Of a DNA stretch of 64,000 bases, positions 1 to 11,479 are shown piece by piece. The notes under the pieces are model-generated. The model did not search any database, was not told the DNA's origin, and worked only from the letters and a program-made list of their open reading frames with translations. The stretch covers positions 1,594,501 to 1,658,500 of the forward strand of contig OZ037770.1 in the NCBI GenBank assembly GCA_964035545.1. Direction: 5' to 3'. Both the position numbers and the translations under genes were made by a program. Each line of letters begins with the position of its first letter. The stretch's first letter is position 1. The stretch is from Bugula neritina (lineage: Eukaryota > Bryozoa > Gymnolaemata > Cheilostomatida > Bugulidae).

Positions 1-437
1 ATAATGGGTGGCTCAAACTAGTTTAAATATTGACACGCTCTACCGTCGTGGTTCATATCTGTTACTTATGAAGTAGATCAAAAATTTTTGTTTGTTCGAA
101 TTCACACTGAGTATGAGATACCAGGGTCAGTATGTATGCTTCTAGCTTAGTTAATAACTGTGACTCTACCTACACTGATAACACAGTGTACGTACAAGGG
201 TAGAAATGAGACTTATATGGTGTTTATACAATGCTTTGCCACACTTGAATCACATCAGTGGTTTTATGACCCCAATAAATATATGAGCCTAGCAATAAAG
301 ATTACAGGGAAATACTTGACTTCATATGGGCCTACTGCTGATGATAATTCATCAGGAAATCAAGGTTTTGTTATGCACATTCTATTTTATAAATATTTAG
401 TAAATCTTATAATAATTATTGTTAAAAGGTGTTATAG
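1..437. repeat. Upstream module of a TRIM gene, copy 1 (left part)
   Basis: This stretch closely resembles 16850-17300 and 21995-22440, which lie just upstream of the two minus-strand TRIM genes here. Shared landmarks include GGGTGGC near the start, TGGTTCATATCTGT and the phrase ACTGATAACACAGTGT. By position it should be the 5' flank of a third TRIM copy to the left of the window, also on the minus strand; that is inference. No convincing gene of its own is seen, and a 103-codon open frame here has no recognisable features. Confidence 0.7.
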
Positions 438-857
438 TGTAATGGATTTCAGTGGTGTAATTAATTGTTAGTTATTATATCGAAAGGGTCGACTCTATAT
501 TGTATATATTATTGTGGAGATCCACTGCATCGACCTCCAGCGACTTGTATCTATGGTCGACAGTGGCACCACTAGTAACAACCAATCAGGACTGACATAC
601 TAATTGATAGCAGGTGGAGCTAACTACTGGTAGTGGAAGCGCGCTGAGTATCTAGCCGGGCAGAGCAGCTTGGGACTTCATTCAGAGTAGTTGTGTGTAA
701 AGGCTCACTTATTATGTAATCATTTCAATTCATGTTAGCAGTAATTAGAGTTTCTTGTATCTTGTAAATAATAAACTTGTCATAACGTAAATAACCTGAT
801 GTAGTAGCTTTGTTTAAGTCCACCCACATAATATAGTGAATTGCGAGATTCACTACA
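438..857 (+). mobile_element. Solo LTR of a retrotransposon, 420 bp
   Basis: The segment begins TGTAATGG and ends CACTACA, so its ends are imperfect inverted repeats of the TG..CA type. It is flanked by the 4-bp duplication ATAG (434-437 and 858-861). Both related modules (near 17310 and 22440) lack it, which supports an insertion. An AATAAA signal at 770-775 sets the plus strand. No internal gag-pol follows, so it is a solo LTR left by recombination. The family (Ty3/gypsy, BEL or other) cannot be told from the LTR alone. Confidence 0.7.
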
Positions 858-2030
858 ATAGCTTGGTGAACAATTTATCAAATGCTGGTGACAAACTTTC
901 GTTTCACTGTTAGTCAGCATTATGATATAATTTTTTAGTGGTCAAGCCAGGGGACATTATTTGCAATGTAACTACATATATACACTACGTTTCCATAATT
1001 GCATTAATCAAATGGAACTTTTCATTAGTTCTATGGAAACAGTTACATTGAAGCAAAACTGCAGTCGAAATTTCATTCGGACGGCTCCTCCTTCAATGAA
1101 AAGTTTCCTTCTCATCATGCAAATAATGAAATTGGATTCCTTGATTAAATAAAAAAAACCTTTTTGTGGCGGAAAGGGGAAGGGTGGGGCGGGGCAGAGA
1201 TCAGTAAAAAGTTACATAGTTACAATATGTAAACAATTATTATAAGCTCTACAACCTATGCTAAAGTTTACTTCGTCTCATAATAATTTTAATCATTCCA
1301 TTTATCCTAGCTGCTATATATATTTAAAGTAACTACTAAGCAACTTTAATTTGTAAACCTGTAAGCTAAAGCATTCCCAAACCAAAAGTAAATCATTGGG
1401 AGGTATTTTATTTTGAAAATTTGAATTGCGCTTAAGCTTTAGTTTACCAGTCACAAATCACCTGATGCTTTTATTGGTTTATGTCTTTTCAATTTAAATA
1501 CATTGACTTAAAATTTGTGTATTTAGTCTATCAAACTGGGCATGAACCTTGACTTAAAGCTGGCCATATTATTTCACATTTTATTTCAGCTGCTGCATTT
1601 GCAAAGAGAAGATAATTTTGTACGGATTGCGCATAGGATTGTGCATGTAGTTTTCCGTTGATGTAATCGATACAGGCATCCATACAAATTCATTCGCCAT
1701 TATAGAAGGGCAGTAAAACCTATTAATATTAAATGACTGTAATGTGGTTATAAATATTAAACATTTGCATGCTTCAACCTGGTTTTAAACTGTGTGTGCT
1801 TTTAGCTACATTAATATCTGCGTGACTTTTTCTACACACTGATAACACAGGGTGAGAGCCTATTATAGATATGATACTGTATGTAGTTTGTATACTAGCC
1901 TGTTTTATTTATAAGGGCTTCAGTTATTACATGAAAACACTAGTAATGACATTATTATTAAGGAGTGCAGGCAATTAATGCTTACTTCCCTATATACTAC
2001 AAACAAAACTCATCTTGCAATCTAATTTGT
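858..2030. repeat. Upstream module copy 1 (right part)
   Basis: Similarity to the other modules resumes directly after the LTR: 862-905 matches about 17319-17360, and 1835-2010 matches about 22470-22620 (shared AAGGGCYTCAGTTRTTACAT and GTGTGCAGGCAA-like stretches). The sequence between, about 950-1800, is AT-rich. A 63-codon open frame at 961-1152 has no recognisable features. No gene is called. Confidence 0.55.
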
Positions 2031-2039
2031 ACATTTTGC

Positions 2040-2746
2040 ATCTTCCTAAACTTGGTTTCAGAATATTCGGTGCATGATTATGTCAATCTCCTCTGGTGTA
2101 GTTATGGAGTTGGTCGTTGCATATTTCAAAGCATCTAGCAGAAGCCCCTGAGTAATGCTAGGGTAAAAGTTTATAATGTCAAAACTTATGAAAGTATAGT
2201 TTTGCTTATTTTTGATGCCACTAAACCAGAGTAATACTTATTGTGTGTTTTTCCATTGGTTTATTTTCGTGGAGTCACGGATTTTGGTGTTTATAGTTTC
2301 CAAAAGTTGCTTGCTTATTCTCTCTTCTTCTAATTTTGCAGGGTTGATGAGTCTATATTGCGGGTTGCTGTTGAAATTTTCTTAATGATCTTTGATGGTT
2401 GTAAATGGTTCCCTATATAGGTGTCATGGCTTGTACTCTGTCATCTAGATTAAGTGAGCTCGCAATTTTTTTAGCTTCGTTGTTTATGTTGTCAAGTGGT
2501 TTCTGATTTGTTTTCCTGTAGTCTTTGTTGATGCATTTGTGCAAGGCAGATTGATAATCCTTTGATGATACTTGGTAAAAATTGGATGTTTTGTAAGCTG
2601 GTACGATAATGCTCATAGACCTTTAAATTTTGTTGGTGTGATTTATTATAAGCTTTTGTTGAACTTGTTCAAGTTGGAGATGTCAGAATTTGATAGATTT
2701 TATTAGGTGTCCCATTTCATCTTTAAACTGTCTGAGTTCAATTACA
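2040..2746 (-). mobile_element. Penelope-like element, 5' half, inverted and decayed
   Basis: On the minus strand, with several stops and frameshifts, this translates into the first part of a Penelope-type reverse transcriptase. Reading from 2740 down there is an open piece (2616-2413) with PAYKTSNFYQVS and NNEAKKIASSLNLDDRVQAM, then a relic of the ITLKDHKxNF region, then DIINFYPSI near 2185-2150, the catalytic FYPSI motif of this family. It faces away from the 3' half that starts at 2747. An inverted 5' part next to a forward 3' part is what twin priming during target-primed reverse transcription leaves. The family call rests on motifs recognised by eye. Confidence 0.75.
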
Positions 2747-3853
2747 GTAGGTGGAAACTTTCTTGGTAGGCACGTATATCTTCAATTTACTACCCGCAAA
2801 AGAACTACAAAATAGTATCGGACTATACCGTGACGATGGTTTAGCCATATTGAGAGACCAACCCAGACAAGTGGAAAACACTAAGAAAGTAATATGCAAA
2901 ATGTTTAAATCCATTGGCCTAGGAATTACTATCGAAGCTAACAAAAAAATTATTAACTTCTTAGATATCACCATCAATCTTGCTGCTGCCACTTATAAAC
3001 CATTTAATAAACCTGGCAACACACCTATCTACATTCACCATAACAGCAACCACCCCCCATCTATTATTAGAAACATTCCTAAATCCATCAACAAACAGCT
3101 ATCCATGCTCTCATCTGGTAAAGAGAACTTTAATAGTGAAACACAAATCTATCAGAATGCCTTAAATAAGAGTGGATACAACTTCACAGCACAATATGAG
3201 AAGCAGCAAACACCTTGTAATAAACCTAGAAGGAGGACCAATATATGTTTCAACATACCCTTCAGTAAACATGTTGCAACCAACATAGGAAGGCAATTCC
3301 TCAACATAGTATGCAAAGTGTTTCACTCAAAGCATCCTCTAAGAAAAATATCTAATAAAAACACACTCAACTGAGCTATTCTTGCATGCCGAACATAATG
3401 TGCAAAATTAATAGGGAGAACAAAAGGAAATTGGCTTACCAAACGACAAGCTCTCTAACAACCACCAGTAGCACTATGAAAATCTGCAATTGTATAAGGA
3501 AACCAAACTGCCCACTGAATGGCAAGTGCTTACTCTCTAATATTATATACCAGGCCACCATAACATTACCAAGCAGCTCCAACACATACATCAGACTATG
3601 TGAAACTGACTTTAAAAAATCCCCATACGATCATACCTGCTCCTTTAAGCATAAAAGATACAGAAACGTCACAGAGTCAAGTAAGCATATACGGTATCTA
3701 AAAGACAAAACTGCCAGCTACACAATCAACTGGAAGATCATTAGCCATGCACCCAGCTATAAAACCAACTGTAAACGTTGCATGCTATGCATTTTAGAAA
3801 AATATTATATTTTAAGCAAACCCAGCCTATGTACATTAAATAAAAGATCTTAG
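2747..3853 (+). mobile_element. Penelope-like element, 3' half: RT thumb plus GIY-YIG endonuclease
   Basis: An open frame at 2751-3374 carries the second part of the reverse transcriptase, including the catalytic motif YRDDG (about residues 26-30), then INFLDITINL and the family phrase NHPPSIIRNIP. A second frame at 3386-3853 holds the C-terminal GIY-YIG type endonuclease region: a CNC...CPLNGKC zinc-binding stretch, TYIRLCETDFK, and a CSFKH/SKHI region. The two frames are split by a stop and a frame change near 3374-3390, and the GIY-YIG motif itself has drifted, so the copy is dead. Penelope elements move by reverse transcription at a nick made by this endonuclease. Confidence 0.85.
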
Positions 3854-5069
3854 TTAACATCATTATGCAAGGATAGCTCCAAATATTTCTTGAACCCGTT
3901 CTAATACATTAGCTTTGTTTTATGATAATGCCCATTTTCCCTTTTTTACATTCCAATTCTGTTGTTTCACTATTTTATACATCACCCTGACGAGTGGCAG
4001 TAATTTAATGCTACGGAAAAAATTAGTAAGTGATATAATTGATTTTAAATAACAGATATTAATCAATTACAACCTTCATACTTATAGTATGAAAATATAT
4101 ATCTATAAATAAACATATCCAACAATCACTAGTATTAAGGGCTGATAAAATATTATGCTCTACTCCAGCACTTAAGACCCAAGAATTACTAAACTATATT
4201 CGAAATGTTTTTGAACATAAAAAGGGTTACCCTAAATATGTAATAGAGAAAACTATTATCAACATTGGTGACGGACTACTCAATGAAAAAGACAACAGGA
4301 AACACATTTTACTCCTATACTGCCAGTTTCTATAATTGTCATGCCAATCAGCCACCACTGCCTCTTCTCTAATTTCACCATTCCATTGGCTCCGGCCATA
4401 GAGTAGAACTTTCTATCGCCAATCCACATACTTTTATTAACATATGGAACCCAGTGTAAAAATAGTTTCAAATCATTGAGACTTTCATATTATAAAAAGC
4501 TTTATTAAAATAAATTTTGTAAAGGATATATATTTATAGAAAAAATTCCCCTCTTCCTCTTACTTAACATATTCATAACTGTAGTGATAGGCTTACCTTG
4601 GTACTGCATGCATGGTGATATCACTTATTAGACATATAGTTGTAGTTGTAGTTATGACTTTATAGTTTAGGTCTTATACTATTAGTTTTTCTATATAAGT
4701 ATTAGTATTACTGTGTCTGTAGCCCACAGCCTTTGTCTCAGTCTCTTGTCAGTCTCTAAATATAAGGTCAGTTAGTATTTGAGTTATATCAGTTATTATA
4801 TATAATGAGGTGTATTCTCAAGCACTAGTAAAGGGCTTGTTTCAATTGTTATAGGTATCTCTTCTAAATTTATTCACTCTCTCTATCTCAATCTCCGTTT
4901 GTTCTCCCCCCCCCCCGCACGCTTTACATTTAATTGGTTTTTTGTCATTCAAGAGCAGACAACTCCAGAAATACTGAATTTTTTAGTAAACATTCTGATA
5001 AGTACTTGAGAAGCTCACTTACTTTAGACTTAAGTTAGTAGAAAGTGAATCCATAAGATGTTGTTGCAT
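3854..5069. other. Gene-free stretch with a possible Penelope fragment
   Basis: AT-rich. At about 4165-4320 the plus strand reads FEHKKGYPKYVIEK in an otherwise broken frame, resembling a piece found in Penelope-type proteins; this is weak and may be a second fragment. A run of about 14 C lies near 4900. No intact gene was seen. Confidence 0.3.
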
Positions 5070-5087
5070 TGAGTATTCTTATATTAT

Positions 5088-5300
5088 ACTCACGCACGTT
5101 TAGAGTCACTATCCCTGTGAGAAACCCCTGATGGAAAGGGTTTTTGTTAAAGCGGGCTAAGGACTTATTTAAATAAGGCACAGGGGCAATTATGACTGGA
5201 TGCTTTTCCTAACATCACCAATGACCTTTGTCAGGGCTCGCACACATGACCTTCGTGTTTACTAGGCAAACGCTCTAACCCCTAGACCACAGCTGCTCCC
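5088..5300 (-). mobile_element. tRNA-derived SINE with 18-bp target duplication
   Basis: On the minus strand it starts GGGAGCAGCTGTGGTCTAGG and contains an A-box-like TGGTCTAGGGGTTAGAG and a B-box-like GTGCGAGCCCTG, the two parts of an internal Pol III promoter. A body of about 130 bp follows, ending near CACAGGGATAGTGACTC. It is flanked by TGAGTATTCTYATATTAT at 5070-5087 and 5301-5318 (one mismatch), typical of LINE-driven insertion. Relatives lie at about 8508-8737 and 9184-9220. Confidence 0.8.
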
Positions 5301-5318
5301 TGAGTATTCTCATATTAT

Positions 5319-6776
5319 GTTGTATGTGTATATAAATACTATAATAAGTCATTTTATTGACAGATAAATTGACAGATAAATTGACTTTCAATTGGGTAGT
5401 AAACTCACCTGTAATGATTTAACCACAAAAGCACATATACAAACTGCTATAAAATTTTGAGTCATGCAAATACATCAAATACTAGCTTATATAACTGCTA
5501 TAGTTACACAGAGTATAATAATTTACACAGTATTTGTTGGTTTATATATTAATATGCTCTCTGAAATAGTCATTTTAGTCAAACGGAAACTAATCTAGTG
5601 GATCGTTACCATGGAAACCAACTAGACTCTATAGCATGATTATGCGTATATATAAATATTATTTCCTTTTTTGGGTCTAGTGCTCAGCTAATTATATGTT
5701 TTTAGAGAAACCACGAGTCATAGTTTTGAAATCTAAAGTGACAGCCAATTAAATAAACATGTTTATATTATCAGCCACTTTTTGTATCACAAGGCACATC
5801 GTTTCAAACTTCAAACTAAATTACTATGCAGGAGGCAAAGTCTTGACATATAAATACACTAATTACTATGACTTGCTGGTAAAACTGCTGCATAAGTTCT
5901 TCCTGGTGTAAAATTTTCTTAACATATTATATTGAACAGTTCAAATGACAGCTTCAATTGTTGGGGTGAGTCTGATAAACAAGATTCATCAAATACAACT
6001 GGTTCAGTATTATATTGTCTCTCTCTTTGCTATCTCTCTAAGTAGAGTATGATGTCTGTCTACAGCTGTTTGTGAATATAGCTTGATGACTTCTGAGTCC
6101 TATCAGTGATTTGCATATGCGGAAGCATTTGAGGTCATCATGCACTCGGTGTGTCTGTTGAGCTAAGCCTTCTTGGGGCCAGCCCTATGTATTATATAAA
6201 TTTAATTCTAACAAGGCAAACAAGTTAAATAGTTACAAATGTATCCAAGGAAACCAGATGCATGCATGCACCTGGTTTCGTTGTCACCATTAAAATCAAT
6301 TTAAGTTAGATTTATTATGGTTCAATTTGTTAAATAAGGTAGTTGAAAAATCTTTTTACTTCAGGCATGACTCATATTATACTGACAACCAATTTAATTA
6401 TAGCACCAGAAACTATTTATTGTAAAACTTCAAACCAATAATTAATACGAAATGTATTGATAATGAGAAAAAATTTGTGTTATGTAAATATATTGACAAC
6501 TAGCTTATATAAGAGATAGTTACTTAGAGTAATCGATATAAACCGGTAATTTATGCAAAATTAAAGGAGCTTTGAGGTCAAAGCTTAAAAGATTAATAAA
6601 TATTTTGCCAAAAAGTTGTCTCATTAAACTGTCTGCATTTGATGGTATATATAAAGAGAATGTTTTCATACCTACTTCATTGTTACGTCTTTGTTTATGC
6701 ATTCAAGTAGTGCTTGTAAAAAACAGGCTTTGCAAATAGTTCCTTGGTTCCTGCATCCAGGATAAATATTTTGGAT
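5319..6776. other. Intergenic AT-rich sequence
   Basis: No convincing gene seen. Two stretches, about 5460-5530 and 6480-6540, share an ACTAGCTTATATAA core and its surroundings, suggesting an old local duplication upstream of the peptide gene at 6777. A short inverted repeat (GAAACCAG ... CTGGTTTC) around alternating ATGCATGCATGC sits near 6250-6280. Confidence 0.4.
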
Positions 6777-7440
6777 ATGAATCTGTGTTTAAGTGCTACA
6801 AGTAAGATTCTAGTCATTTTGATGTTATTCTTTTGTTTTCAACAAATCACAAGTAGGAGACCAAGAGATTCTAGATTGAGACGTGACAGATGGCCTTGGC
6901 TTGTAAGTGAAATTCCATTGTCCATAGTTGTTTCTTCTTCCAATGTTTACAAAGGTTAACCATCCTTACATATTATATACATGATAAATGTATTTGATGA
7001 TAATAATTGTGCTTTAGTAGTTTCGAGACTCATGTTGCTATATAATAACATTTTCAGGATTCATTCAATTTCTTATATATTATTATTCTTTCTAAACAAT
7101 TATGTAATGCTGATTGACAAGTTTGTCTCTGTGTCGAATTTTATATATATATTATATACATGATAGATGTTTTTGATAATAATAATTGTGCTTTAGTAGT
7201 TTAATGAGACTATCATTATTCTTTCTAAATAATTATGTAATGCTGATTGACGTTTTTTATGCACTCTCAATAGTTTTTGAATGTTAAAGCTATTTTTGAA
7301 ATTTATTTTCATAGGAAACTGTAAGATTAAGATTTGCAAACCGAAGAGAATTTAGATTCGGAAGATTGAGATTTTGCAGACCAAGATATGTATGTCAACA
7401 TAGAAAAAATGAATGCACTCCAAGGATATTCTGTTTTTAA
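6777..7440 (+). CDS. Secreted Arg-rich four-cysteine peptide (candidate antimicrobial)
   Basis: Two exons, 6777-6902 and 7315-7440, join in phase 0 (donor CTT|GTAAGT, acceptor TTTTCATAG) to give 83 residues. Residues 1-26 look like a signal peptide with a hydrophobic core ILVILMLFFCF. The rest carries 18 arginines, with an RR-rich pro-part (27-42) and a C-terminal domain whose four cysteines (63, 69, 76, 82) follow C-x5-C-x6-C-x5-C. A poly(A) signal AATAAA lies at 7607-7612. Short, secreted, strongly cationic peptides with two disulfides are often host-defence beta-hairpin peptides; that role is inference. I do not recognise a named family. The two exons have the same length (126 nt). Confidence 0.6.
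6962..7255. repeat. Tandem duplication inside the peptide-gene intron
   Basis: About 6965-7125 and 7145-7253 share ATATTATATACATGATARATG, GATAATAATAATTGTGCTTTAGTAG and ATTATTCTTTCTAAAYAATTATGTAATGCTGATTGAC in the same order (each quoted piece is a separate short match). The second copy has an internal deletion. It lies wholly within the intron. Confidence 0.7.
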
Positions 7441-8507
7441 GATCAATTATATGCATAGGCCTATATTATTTTCTACTATACCACAACTTTTTGTTGCAGA
7501 ATGTAAATGCATTAAACAATTTTAATATTCTATGTCTGAACTCTTCAATTTAAATATTTCTAATTATAAGTGTGCCAAAAGTATTTTTATGAATCCTTAT
7601 AATGTAAATAAATTTAGCAGACTGTGTGAGTTTCCGTTTTGATTTCGGAGTATTAATTGCTATAAAATTCAAATAAGTTATTGTCAGTTTATTGAAATAT
7701 TATATATTTTTCTAACAAATTTATTCTAAATTATTTGAATTGGAGCAAATATAGCAAATATAGCTGAATACAAGGCTGTGTATGTTTTTCTCTATAATAA
7801 CTACTATAGCCTACTATTATCGCTATAATTATACTTTTATTAAAAAAAAACTTGATACTTGCAAATTTTAACAGAAATGGGATACACAATTATATAGTAA
7901 TGTTTTAGGTTTTACCTTTATTGTAAAATATTAAGCTAGATTATATTGTTGAAACAATATATTTTAAAAACTTCCCACAAACATAACATGTTGCATATAT
8001 ACGAGGAAGTTCAGTCATCCTATTGGTATAGCCTTTGCCCTTTTTCAACCGAAACAAGACCATCTTGGGGGTCTCAATCCAATCAGCCATCACTGAGTTC
8101 TTTCTATTACTACTATCCCATTGCCCATTGACAGATGAATAAATAGTTAGTGTACGTATTATAGATGCTTGAAAGCTGTAGATTAGTTTTGATTTAAATA
8201 TATTTAGCTTAGCCATGGTATATAGGTCAAGTGCTAGAGCCGTGATTGGTGCAGCTACTGAGCTATAGTAGAGTTAATCAGGTAATATAATATCTGTATA
8301 TAGATAGTTTTGTGACTAAATAATATTTATTACTAACATCTGCATTGGGTTATAATCAAAAGCACCAAAATATATTAAAGTAAATTTTTGATACATCATG
8401 TAATAACTTTTTAAGATATCTATATACAGAAAATTAATCGCATTTAAATTTATAGTCATCTTGTTGATATCCAGTTTTTGTTTTCATGACGCATTTCATT
8501 TCATAAC
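7441..8507. other. Intergenic; one unassigned minus-strand open frame
   Basis: After the peptide gene's 3' end the sequence is AT-rich. A 91-codon minus-strand open frame at 7941-8216 begins with ATG but has no signal peptide, no domain I recognise and one Cys-x2-Cys pair; it could be chance or a transposon relic. No gene is called. Confidence 0.3.
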
Positions 8508-8737
8508 AGCAATCATCAGTGTTAGAGCATTCATCTAGAAATAATTGCACCAAAAGGTAAATATATATAGAAATAGAAAACACGAGACCATGTGGGTTCA
8601 ATCACGAGTAACCATCATATGGAGATGTTAGGAAGAGTATCCATGCAGTCATAATTACTTCTGTAGCCTGCTTTTCAAACACCCTTTCCATCAAAGGTTT
8701 CTCACATGGATAGTGATTATAAACTTGCATGAGCTTT
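8508..8737 (+). mobile_element. tRNA-derived SINE, diverged second copy
   Basis: This is the same family as the 5088-5300 element, in the opposite orientation. It has an A-box-like GTTAGAGCATTCATCT, a B-box-like GGGTTCAATCACGAG, and then the shared body GGAGATGTTAGGAAGAG ... CAGTCATAATTACTTCTGTA ... CCCTTTCCATCAAAGG, ending near CACATGGATAGTGATTATAA. It is older than the first copy, and I cannot fix clear target duplications. Confidence 0.7.
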
Positions 8738-8892
8738 TTGTTATAATTATATAATGTGATTTATTTGGGAAAATTCATTAGATTACTTTGCCAACTGACT
8801 GAGTGCTCATGAAGATATAACCATCATATTATGAGATAACTCACTGCTTTAAAGATAAAGTTGAAAGTAACATACCCCCTCTTTTTTTACAA

Positions 8893-8960
8893 TAGTTTTC
8901 TATCTTCATCTTTGCAGCAATAACTATAGTTATTGCTGCAAAGATGAAGATAGAAAACTA
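8893..8960. repeat. Perfect 68-bp palindrome
   Basis: Two 34-bp arms meet with no loop at the centre ACTA|TAGT (8926/8927). Every base pairs by eye, from TAGTTTTCTATC at the left to GATAGAAAACTA at the right. It could extrude as a cruciform or fold into a hairpin as RNA. It is immediately followed by a second palindrome. Confidence 0.9.
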
Positions 8961-8962
8961 TA

Positions 8963-9010
8963 GCTGACCTTCTGGAGTACATGCTATAGCATGTACTCCA
9001 GGAGGTCAGC
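8963..9010. repeat. Near-perfect 48-bp palindrome
   Basis: Arms of 24 bp start and end with GCTGACC/GGTCAGC and meet at GCTA|TAGC with no loop. There is one mismatch (TTCTGGAG against CTCCAGGA). It starts two bases after the 68-bp palindrome. The stretch just right (9010-9180) is a degenerate TAGTATA/AGTACAAT repeat. Confidence 0.9.
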
Positions 9011-9183
9011 TAAAGAGCTTCTAAACAGGCATATAAAATAAAATATACCGATTAGTATACATGTAGATATTATAATGCATTTAAGTATAGTATATGTTAT
9101 AGTACATAATATAGTACAATTATAGTATATATTGTAATGACGTGGTACATATTATAATACAATTAGTATATCTATGTGAATAA

Positions 9184-9220
9184 GGGAGCAGCCGTGGTCT
9201 AGGGGTTAGAGCGTTTGCCT
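9184..9220 (+). mobile_element. SINE 5'-end fragment (A-box only)
   Basis: GGGAGCAGCCGTGGTCTAGG and the following GGTTAGAGCGTTTGCCT match the head of the 5088-5300 SINE, then stop abruptly at the TA repeat. Either the SINE body was lost or the repeat grew inside it. Confidence 0.7.
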
Positions 9221-9392
<172 letters not shown>

Positions 9393-11450
9393 ATGCACAC
9401 TATAAATTAATTATAGATAAATTGTGGCTTATATAACATAAACCACATCCATTAATACAAAGTACATTTTTCGGTTTCAAATATAATAACTATATGGTTG
9501 CAATTATATGATTTTATACAAAAGTGGAGTCATATATTATAGTTGTTATATATCAGACCCTTGGTACGTTGAAACTCTTAGTAGTCCCGCTTCATCATAT
9601 ATTCGGTCTGTAAAAATACACAGCTTTGTTTTTACATACAATATTCTATTATACTAAAACAATATGATTGTTATGCTGAAGCAAAAGTATATGTCATATT
9701 CATAACAAAATATGCAATAGCTATAAAAATTACCACATATTATATTAAACATCAATTGATTGTTAGCATTAAGCGAAAACATTTTATTTTTTTTTTTAAG
9801 AGATCTTTTCCTGTTTTCTAAATTTTGAATAATGTTTTCATTATTTGAAGTAATTAAATAAAACATAAAGTCCATTGTTTGGCTCAGCATTGAAATTTAC
9901 TGTTTTATAGAGATTTTCATGTCATGTGAATAGCACAAAAAGGAAATAGCAATAAAGAGCTCAAACCTATACACCACTTGAAAAACAATAATATATGATC
10001 ACTGTAATAAGTGTTGAATTTAAAAAAAACAAACCTGGATGTATTTAGAACTTTTCAAACCAGCTTATGTTTAATAATTGCTTTGTATTAATAATTAAAT
10101 TAGTTCATTAATAAGTAATTATTAGTAATTGGAGCAAAAGTGCGTTATGTGACGTAATTTTGCTTTAATTACTTTAGAATGATGTTTCCTAGCTATAGAA
10201 TCACGTGCATATAGATAAACCACAATTGGAAAATAAATTTGTTACTATCTATGCTTTGCAGTTTCTAGAAAGAAAGCATATTTTTGCGTCGACTATCTTT
10301 TAAGTATCTACTTTGAGTTAATTCGGGTACTTCTAATATAGCTGGAAACATAACTAAAAAATCAATGTTAGTTTAGTTATGATGAAACTATTTGGTTAAT
10401 GACTTAAATAAATATTAGAAAACTAAAATTAATAAAGGTATCTCATGTTTAAAAGTCTCAAATGAGAATTTTAAGCTGGTTTGATTTTATTTTTGCTCAA
10501 ATTAATTTTAATGACAACATATTTAGACTTAAGCAATTTAGTATATTATGTTATTATAGATAACAGTAGCGCAAAAAATTGTTTTATTATCTTACCTGCT
10601 CTGGTTTTGCAAATAGAAGTGATTACAAGTGTCAGAAGTAAAGGATACAATAATGACAGGTGCTTCATTGTGGTAGCAGGTGCTTGGCATCAGGTAAATT
10701 GCTAGAGAGAGAGCTTGCTGATTCTTCAAGTTGAGATTAATTGAATATAAATTTCACTATATTCTTGTGCTTTTATAATATTATCATTATGGAATGTCAG
10801 CCAATCAGCTTACAGGTGCAGTATATAATTCACAATGCATCTGACGCAGCCAAATGGGTTATAATTTTATTTAAATATTAACAATAAATGTTAGGTGACT
10901 CGGCATTTCACGTTTAAACAGTAAAATGTAGTATATGGATATAAAAGGCTCCAATTATAACAAAGCTGAAAATCAAATTCTCAAATAAAATTAATTTAAA
11001 GCCCTGGCTTATTGCATACAGCAAATAACTAATACATTTTTTGTTGTTGATCTTTTTTAAACTACAGAACACAATTTATAAGACTTGTACCATTGCAATG
11101 TCAAAACTGCCAAAGAAGAGATTTCGGATTATAATTTTATTGCAATAATATTTTTGAATTCCTTCAAAGTTATTTTTGTTTTGTCAGCTTAATTTAAAGT
11201 TTTTAAAATATAAACATTTATAAGTTTTTTTAAGTTATAGATATTTTTCCTAATTTTCGCACAGAAAATATAACTTCTTGTAATGATTTTTGGGTATAGG
11301 ATAATGATCATGTGTTTGATCCCAAAAAACTAAAAATTGTGTTTAGGTAATTTTTTCTTAATATTCACAAACATGCAGTTACACATTTAATTACTCAACT
11401 TTTTTGTAAAAAATACCAATATTTTATTTATATAGTAGGCATAATTTAAG
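9393..11450. other. Gene-poor AT-rich stretch
   Basis: No exon, RNA gene or mobile element could be supported. Open frames of 78 codons (minus, 9654-9890) and 74 codons (plus, 10481-10705) have no recognisable features and are probably chance in AT-rich DNA. Confidence 0.5.
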
Positions 11451-11479
11451 CTAAATATATTATGCTTTTAAGAGTTGCC

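Noticed and set aside
160-471. 103-codon plus-strand open frame
   Set aside because: It lies in the TRIM upstream module, its end reaches into the solo LTR, and the frame is not kept in the two other module copies.
7941-8216. 91-codon minus-strand frame with an ATG
   Set aside because: No signal peptide, domain or splice context; only a weak resemblance to a segment near 4340-4390. Left as unassigned.
9184-9220. tRNA gene
   Set aside because: Only an A-box is present and the sequence then turns into a TA repeat; it is a SINE head.
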